A stretch of 64,000 nucleotides of DNA, taken from assembly GCA_038373885.1 (NCBI GenBank), contig JAWZYV010012282.1, positions 164,065 to 228,064 of the forward strand. Direction: 5' to 3'. The stretch is from Cheiracanthium punctorium (taxonomy: Eukaryota; Arthropoda; Arachnida; Araneae; Cheiracanthiidae). Shown here piece by piece: positions 49,901 through 58,900 of this stretch. The first letter of the stretch is position 1, and every line of letters starts with the position of its first letter. The position numbers and the translations under genes were made by a program. The notes beneath the pieces are model-generated. The model ran no database searches. It saw only the letters and a program-made list of their open reading frames with translations, and was not told where the DNA came from.

Positions 49901-52900
49901 TCAAAAAATGTTAGTTATCTTCTCCAATGCACTTTATCGGAATCTTTTAAATCCCTGAAATCACCTTATTTGAGCGCTTTCACTGGCAGTCACAAAAAAA
50001 ATAGGGTTAATCCTTTAACGCACAATTTTCCCGCTCTGGGAACACCCAACTCTGACGTTTTGACTGTTGCCAGTCACGAAGAATAGATTGGATTTCTATA
50101 AAAATAGTGGCGGGTGACAGAGCTCCACGAGAATCCTTTCCTTCTGAGCACGCCCTTTCCCGTCAAAAAAATGGTGACGATTCTTTTGAACAGCTGACAT
50201 CTGCTGAAAAATGGAAGAATGCGATAAAAGCTGGATAGATGGCCCCATGATGAAAAAAGGGCAGCCGTTGCCATCGCTCGACTTAACGACTAGCAAGAGG
50301 GTGGACGATCGAAACGTTCATCGCGTGCCATAGATCGAGAGACCCTTTTTTGACTTGCGGCACACCCAGCTGTCTTCAAAAAAGGGTCTCTCGATGTGTG
50401 GCACGCGATGAATGTTCAATCGGTCCGCCCTCTTGCTGGTCGTTAAGTCGAGCGATGGCAACGGCTGCCCTTTTTTCAGCATTGGGAAAGGGTTGCGCCT
50501 CAAACGGTTAAAGGGTCCCAACCTTGTGAAAAGTGCAGCTGTTGCCATCGATCCATTTAACTAACAACAGCATAGTGGTCCATCGAATAGCCCATCTGGC
50601 GCTACAGAGGTAAAGAAGTTTTCTGACGGCACAGCTGGCTGCTCGATTTCTTATTCATGACAGTGGTGTCTTGACTTACGCGAGGTCTCTTGGAACGAAT
50701 CCCTCGCGTAAGTGAAAATGTTGCGTTGTGAAATAGCCGTATATATGACTTTAAAAGCATACACAATTATTTTGGATACTTATAAGCATCCTCCAAACTG
50801 TTTTAAGCCATTCCTTAACTACGTATTTCCATTTCCCACATAAAGTAAAGAATAAACAATGCAAATACAGAAAACGCAGTGTTATTCAACATAATCCTGC
50901 GCAGTATTGTAAATGCACAAAATTTAGGATCAGTAGGAGAGAAAGAGACATAAAGTACACTACTGTGAGGACAGTATGCAGTTACAATAATAAAGTACAG
51001 CAAATTAACCCTACATTGCTCGATTTTTTTTTCGGTGTCTGAAAAAAGTACAGGGTAATGAGCGAATAAGCCCTGATTTCAAAATTAAATATCTCTACAA
51101 TAAAGATCGATAGAATTGTGCGGAAAACTGTACGTTTATTAGCAAAACTGTAAAAATGGTGCACAAAAGTTTAGAAAATTTAGTTACGAAAATCGTCAGC
51201 AGATGGCACTCTGCCCTGGAAACTCTTTCGCTGAGAGGAGTCTAAAAAAAATAAATAAAGTGAAGCAGTCTTTGCAATCAGAGTACAATGTTTTTAAAGT
51301 GTTCACCGCTCGAAACAATGAGGTGGCGTAAACGAACAATGAAATTTGATATCATGTCTTGCAATGTCTCAACGGAAATGGGTTCACATGGAACACCAAT
51401 TAACGATTCAACCTCATCTAGAGTAGCGGGATTGTTTCGATACACAGTGTCTTTCAATGCGCCCCACAGAAAAAAAGCATAAGGAGTAAGATCGGGAGAA
51501 TAGGGAGGCCAGGGTATTCTTGTGTCAGTAAATTACGGAAAATCTAACGCAATAACTCTAGTCCCAAAATATTCATGAAGAAAGAGAAAAACTTTATCTG
51601 TTTGATGTGGTCGAGCCCCATCTTGCATGAACCAATCGATACCCGGTCGATCGATACCTGGTCGATCCTACAACGTCGAGTGCTGACATTGTTCCAAAAT
51701 TTTAACGCAACGTTCAGTAACACACAGCACTTTAAAAACAGCTTCGAAAAGCAAGCGCGAAAACACCGCTTCTATCGCAGAGCAAAGCGCCATTCACATC
51801 GGCCGCTGGATCCACACTGAGCGGGAGCTCTCTCTCACAATACACTGACTCTATCGGTTCTCATATACCTTCCAACCTCCATTCCAGAAAACTCGGGACC
51901 TCTCTAACGAATCTCCGAACACTCGCGTTTTGATTACGTGATAGAAATATCGCTGAATCATTGATAGAAATATCGCTGAACATCGGTTTCACTGCATTAA
52001 AATCATCCTATTATTCGATTTTAATGCAGTAAAACCAGCTTTCAGGCCCCATTGGGAAAATCGCGCCCAATGACCAAAATGTTGCCAAGCTTGGTGACTT
52101 TAGGCGAAATATCGCCCAATTGGGCGCCAAAAATAAGTCCCGAAAAGTGAAGTTATCGAAGTCCTAGGACCCATATTTCTCGAGATTTCTAGAAACTGCA
52201 TGCAAAAATACGATTTGGATGCAACAAAAAGCAAAATTTAACTATTTGACGCGTAGGATACGAATTTTAAACTATTTTAAACCCCAGAACAGCGGGCTGC
52301 CCCGAAAATTCGTAACAACAATTAGTAATGACGACACAGTGTTTTAATTATAACTGTACTATATTGCGCAAAATAATATTGTACATCGTGCTTCCAATTC
52401 TCGTAGTACACCTCGAGTTGCAGCACTCCACGACAAATATTAGACAAGTCAAGGCCCTTTGTTTTTATTTCAAAACGTGTTTATTTAACTTATCGAATGC
52501 ACTTCATCTGAATCTTTTTAATTTTTGCACTCATCTCTCGGTTTGGAGAAAATGAAGTAATTTTCCAGTGCAGTTTTCCAGTGCCGAACAATATGTCAAA
52601 ATGTCCTTACCTCTAGATAACAAAATTTAGTTTTAAAAGATTAATTACCTCCACTTTGACAGGGAATATTATAACAGCACCGCAACCATTTATCCTCGGG
52701 TGATTAATCCTCGCAGATGAAGAGGCATTTTAATCTGCTCTTACCTTCCAGTCGATTTTCTAGTTAAGCGTTTTTAAGCAATTTAAAAGAATTCGGTTAA
52801 TTTTTTCCCCCTCCTATTTAAATCATGTCAGGGGACAATGAAGCGCTTTAATTTAAGGGGGGAGGGGGGGAGTGTTTCGATATTAAACGGAGAGCGTAAA

Positions 52901-55900
52901 AATGGAAGCTGTGTTTGTGAGCAAATTGCATTCAAAAATTTAATTAAGTCATTCGTCAATGCGAAAATTAACTAAAAAGTGGAGGCGTGTTGACGCCTCA
53001 TTCTTGTGCTATACCAAAACAACTGCTTACTCATAAATCGCGTTATTGAATATCTATATAAATAAAATTAGACTTTTGTCTGTACATTTCTTGGAATTCA
53101 AAAATTTTACAATTTCTATCCGTTTCAAGCACCCGGGATTCCGATGCGACCCTCAAAAAAAAGTTTGTCTGTCTGTCATTCTGTCCTTCTGTCATTCTGT
53201 CATTCTGTCCGTGACGCTTTTTTTGTTTAAGCATCACGTAAAAACGACTGAAGCGAATAATATGAAATTTTGTGTCATGATAGGTGGTCACAAAACTTAA
53301 AACATAGGCGCCGAATTTTTAAAAACTCTTGATTAGATTTTCCGATTTTGCGAAAATCGTTTCAAACTGCGTAAATTTGTGTTCAAGCATCACGCAAAAA
53401 CGACTGAAGCGAATGATATGAAATTGGGTGTCATGATAGGTGGTCACTCAACTTAAACTATAAGCATCTAATTAAAAAAAATCGATCAGATTTCGAGATT
53501 TTGTGAAAATCGTTTAAAACTGAGTGAATCTTTGTTCCCGCATTACGTAATAACGACTAAAGCGAATGATATGAAATTGGGTCACACAATAGATGGTTGC
53601 TCAACATAAACTATAGGAGTCCAATTTTTTAAACATTTTTATTAGATTTTGAGATTTTGTGAAAATTCTCTCAAAATGCGTTTATACACTGCTGGCCACC
53701 CAAATTGCAACACCAAGAAAAACAAGAGATATCACAATAAAATTTATTGTGTAGATAACATGTTGACCAAGTAACAAATGATTAAATTTACAGCATTCTA
53801 TGAAGCGTGGTTCCTGCCAAAATCAGTACCCAGAGTAGCCGCCGTTGTTGGAGATCACAGCTGCCACACGCCTCGGCATTGATTCAAAGAGACTTTGAAT
53901 GTGTTCTTGGGGTACAGCAGACCAAGCAGCTTCCACACGTTGCCAAAGTTGATCTGGTGTGACAGCTGGGGATGAACTCTGGGTCAGTCGTTGAGCAACC
54001 ATGGACCACATGTTTTCTATCGGCGAAAGATCCGGAGAGCGCGCCGGCCAGGGAAGCAATTCAATCTGGTGATTGACGAAGAACCCTTGGACAATGCGTG
54101 CCACGTGTGGCCGTGCATTATCCTGCTGAAATATGGCTGTTGGCAAGCCCTGAAGGTAAGAAAGGACAACTGGCTCCAACACCTCGGAGATGTAGCGCTG
54201 GCTGGTTAAAGTACCGGCAATGCGTACTAGAGGAGTGCGAGAGAGATATCCGATACCGCCCCATACCATAATACCCGGTGCAGGACCAGTGTGACGGTGC
54301 ATAATGCAGCTGTTCAGCATCCTCTCTCCACGGTGTCTCCAGACTCGAATCCGACCGTCGTGGTGTTGCATACAGAAGCGTGACTCGTCAGTAAAGAGAA
54401 TTTCATTCCATTCTGTCGTCCACATCCTTCTTTCATCGCACCATTGGCGGCGGAGACGTCTGTGGTTCCGCGTCAGAGGTAGACAAAGCAACGGACGTCT
54501 TGCGGACAGACCATTCTGCTGTAAACGACGTCGAATGGTACGCGCAGACACTGGATGATGCGTTACAGACTGAATCTGCTGTGATATGGTTCGTGATGTG
54601 ACTGAGCGGTCCGTCACTGCCATGCGTACAATCTGCCTGTCATCACGTGACGTGGTGCACTGAGGTCGATCACGTCTGTCCGTTGTACCCTCCTGCACCC
54701 AACGATCACATATCCGCATCACAGTTGTTTGGTTTCGTCCAATACGACGACCGATTTCCCTGAAAGATAACCCACAATCTCGGTATGCCACTATCCTTCC
54801 TCTGTCAAACTCGGATACTTGATCAAAAGATGATCGTTGTTTCCTACGAGGCATAATTTATCGTTTTTTTGAAAAAAAAGCAAGAAAAACACAATTGCTG
54901 TACTTGAAACCGTCGAAATCTCCAAGCCTTAAATAGCGCTTTGAGGTGGCGCCACAGGCGCGCTTGATGTGCGTCTGCGCTGAAATTCTAATCATTTGCA
55001 TATCTCACCTCAGCTAATGCATGTTGTAAATTTCATATTATTTGCATGCTTCCTTCAGGGTGTTGCATTTACGATGGCCAGCAGTGTATTTCTTCAAACA
55101 TCACGTAATAACGACTAATACGAATGATACGAAATGTAGTGATATGATAGGTAGTTTCTAATCTTAATTTATAGGCGTTGAATTTTTAAAATATTTTGAT
55201 TACATTTTGAGATTTTGCAAAAATCGTTTTAAAATGCTGAAAATTTGTTCCAGCATCACGAAATAAAGATTGCAGGGAATGTAACGAATTTGGTTGACAG
55301 GATATTTTGTCACTCAACTTAAATTCTAGGCTTCCATTTTTTCAAAAATGTTGATTGAATTTTTGGATTTTGCGAAAATTATTTCAATATGCGTAAATAT
55401 TCGTTCGCGCATCCCATAATTACGACTAATGTGAATGAAATGATATTACTTAGTGACTCTCTAACCTGTAATATTTTAACAATACATAAAAATTATAATT
55501 TCGCTTTCTTTACTTTGGCAACATACTACATCCATTCTGTGTACTCATACAATGCTGACGAAAGATCTTGCTTTTTTGGAAATTTGCATTCACTAACCCG
55601 TCGAGGACGGGTACTTCAGCTAGTCTTATAATAAAATCGCACGTGTCTCTTACATTTAGTATCGCTCAGTATAAATAAGCCAATTATCAGAATGTGCGCT
55701 GGCTGTATTCCAATCATCTAACTCTTGTGTAATTAGCGTATTTCGTTGTAAAATTCACTTATTTTCGATGAAATTAAACACAGCTGAAAGTTGTCTACTG
55801 TTTCTATTTGTTTTTCTGTTATCTGTCATTAACTGAAGCATGAAGTGATACCTCAGGAATGTCAGCTCAAGGGATGATGTGATGCTTCAAACCAGAGACG

Positions 55901-58900
55901 TTTTCGTCTCTGGAGCATTGCTCATCCCCACCCTTTTTGTTTGTTCTAGTAGTAAACTTGAGCTCCCTATTCTCCCCCAATGCATGTATAAGCAACGGTC
56001 ATTATCGCTGCCTCGCTTTGACGAGGACCCTTTACGGAGGTTTTTGCGATTGGCTTAACCAGCTAACACCAGTTTTAAAAATGTAGCTAAGGTTGTCATT
56101 ATAGGTTCATGGCTGAAGATCTTAAAAGTCAAGGATGGACCCTTCATCCTTTGAAGATCTTAAACCTTCAGCCGTAAAACTGTAGGACCCAGAAGAAGGG
56201 GTATGCCTAAGCTGAGATGGATTGACTGTGTGGAAGAAGATCTTAAATTATTACATGATACTAACAGGAGAACGTTAAGGCCTTATTACACGGACAAAAT
56301 TTAGAGCCATTTTGGTTGCAGAAACCAGTTGCTGCAACTCATTCCCGCAAGTCAGGGAGCCCAGACGAGCACGCAAGGTTGCCATAGTAAACAAACCCTG
56401 CTGTTTTCACAAACGTAAGCGATTCGCCCAATTGGCAGTTGCTAGAGCATGTCATTATAATTAGCATATCGTTGGTTGCTTATACCTCCTGTATCTTCGG
56501 ATCGGATTGATATTTATTTTAATTTTTCTTCAATCAAATCAATTCCATGTCGATATTCCATTTCACGGATATTTTGTTTTCGCACACGCTCATCCCTTTC
56601 ACTACGAGCAGTATGGCTGACGCTGACTCTTCCGCCATCTTGTGTTGTGACGTCGAAATAGGAAGCACTACGATTGGCTGGATTTCCAGCAACCTGCAAT
56701 TTTTTTCGCCTCTGAACGAAAAAGTTGGAGTGGACTGTTCCCTAGGTAACCGAGGGAAATTTCCAGGAAAGAGGTTTCTGCAGCTGGTTGCAGCAACCCA
56801 ATCGCCGGAAAATTCATTCGTGTAATAAGGCCTTAAGTGCCTTTACAATGGACTTTTTGTATGTGACGTCACTGGCGGTATTGGAACTGCCACGTGCGCG
56901 AGGTTATGGCAGTGATAATGGCAGTGATCCTTCGTGTAATAAGCCTTTAGCCAGAAGAAGTCAGAATGAAAGAAGGTTCTCGGGAAGTCCTTGGCCCACC
57001 AGGGTCTATCGTGTCAATAGAAGAAGAAGAAAGCAGTCATTAACTAGCAACTGAGCCAGAAAAAGTGTAACTTAACAATCGATTTACGTTTGCATTTATA
57101 AGATTTGCATAATCCAAGATTGTATGTTAAGTGGCCGCTGAAACCAGGTCAGCTTCTCAAACTGGACGGAAACTTTCAAATCAGTCATTATTTTATCAAC
57201 ATTCCAAGAAAACGCATGCGTCTTTCTTTCTGATGGTGAGGGGAAGACTTGTAAGCTTCTTCCACTGATACAGGAGCATAAGTGAGCGCCAGTATCCAAA
57301 TTTTCGTTTTACTTGTCATCAAAACCGTTAATATAAATCGGGCATGGGCAACCTTTGGATAGTTGCGGGCGAAACTTTGGGATGTTAGCAAAGGCACGAG
57401 CCGTATAACTTGGATTTATAAGGGATTTCGAATGGTTTATACGGAGTTTTACCATGTTTCGGCGGCCCGGATCAAAAGCCGTTACGGGCCGGAGGTTGCC
57501 CATATGTGGTATAAATGTATATCAATTTTTGCGAACCAAGACCAACAAGAGATTTAAAAGGGTTAGCGTTGAAAGCCAGAAGGCCTAATGCCACGAGACG
57601 AACGTCTAATCCCGTGAGAGGGAGCAAAAATTGCAGATGCCTATAGAATCTATATAAATAAAATTAGACTTTTGTCTGTACATTTCTTGGAATTCAAAAA
57701 TTTTGCGATTTCTATCCCTTTCAAGCACCCGGGAATCCGATGCGACCCTCAAAAAAAAGTTTGTCTGTCTGTCAGTCTGTCATTCTGTCATTCTGTCCGT
57801 GACGCTTTTTTTGTTTAAGCATCACGTAATAACGACTGAAGCGAATGATATGAAATTGGGTGTCATGATAGGTGGTCACTCAACTTAAAACATAGGCGTC
57901 GAATTTTTTAAAAATCTTTATTAGATTTTCAGATTTTATGAAAATCGTTTCAAACTACGTAAATTTGTGTTCAAGCATCACGTAACTTATGTGGTAGGAC
58001 GGTATTGTGCTTGAAATGGATGAATGCCCCTAAAATTGCCATTGACCGTAATGTATTGGAAATCTTTTGAGTGTTCCTGTAGCAGAACTATAAATGATAA
58101 AGACACTTTGTTTAATGGAAAAATTCATTTTCTAACTCTTTACAGCATGTATCACTTCTGAGTCGTTTGAAATAGCCCAATACCTCTAAAAAACGCTTTC
58201 ATGAATTTCGGCCCTTAGAGCGTAATGTATTTCGAATCTTTTGGGCGGTCCTGTAGATAAACTATTCAGTCGAATGGAACCGAAAGGGGAGGTGCACAAC
58301 TAGATGTTACAACAATCCTAAATATAAAGTTTCAACATTGTACGCCTAACAGTTTTTGAGATATGCGAGTTTAATGAATTTCGGCCCATAGAGCGTAATG
58401 TATTTCGAATCTTTTGGGCGGTCCTGTACATAAACTATCTATTCGATTGCCACCAAAAGGGGAGGTGCACAACTAGATCATAGAACAATCCTAAATATCA
58501 AATCTCAACATTTTACGACCAATAGTTTTTGAGATATGCGAGTTACATACATACGTACGTACGTACAGACGGCATGGAAAAACTGGCCACAGTAGACTCG
58601 CCGCTGGTCAAAATGAGTTGCAGACGCGTTAATAGGATCGTGCATGCTAGCCTACGATGAGATGCATCGAAAAAATTTTTAAAATTAAATTTAGAGGTAG
58701 TCAAAATCGGTTTTTTTGCCGAAATTTGGCCCCCAAAATTTTTCGGGATCACATTACTTCCTTAAACTACGTACAAGGAAGTAAAAAGGGCAGTCGTTGC
58801 CATCACTCGACATAACTACCAGCAAGATGGCGGATGATCGACACGTTCAACGCCTGCCAAAGATCTAGAGAACCTTTTTTTGTCGACAGCTGGCTGTGCC

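Larger units (their letters stand above)
53053..55623 (+). mobile_element. Non-autonomous Helitron interrupted by a Tc1-family transposon
   Basis: Starts TCTATATAAATAAAATTAG after an A and ends in the hairpin CCCGTC-GA-GGACGGG, TACTTCAG and CTAG before T. It is the same family as the element at 16214-17509. Removing the 1400-bp Tc1 element and one TA leaves about 1.17 kb, with one or two fewer internal units than the other copy. The Tc1 insertion falls between internal units equivalent to about 16990-17020 of the other copy. Confidence 0.85.

Noticed and set aside
53043..53300. Short frames on both strands at Helitron 5' ends (also near 61361-61585 and 62492-62745)
   Set aside because: They recur only because the Helitron ends recur and contain TGTC/ATTC microsatellite stretches; no Rep or helicase motif.
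53991..54558. Plus-strand frames overlapping the Tc1 transposase
   Set aside because: They are antisense shadows of the intact minus-strand transposase with no motif of their own.
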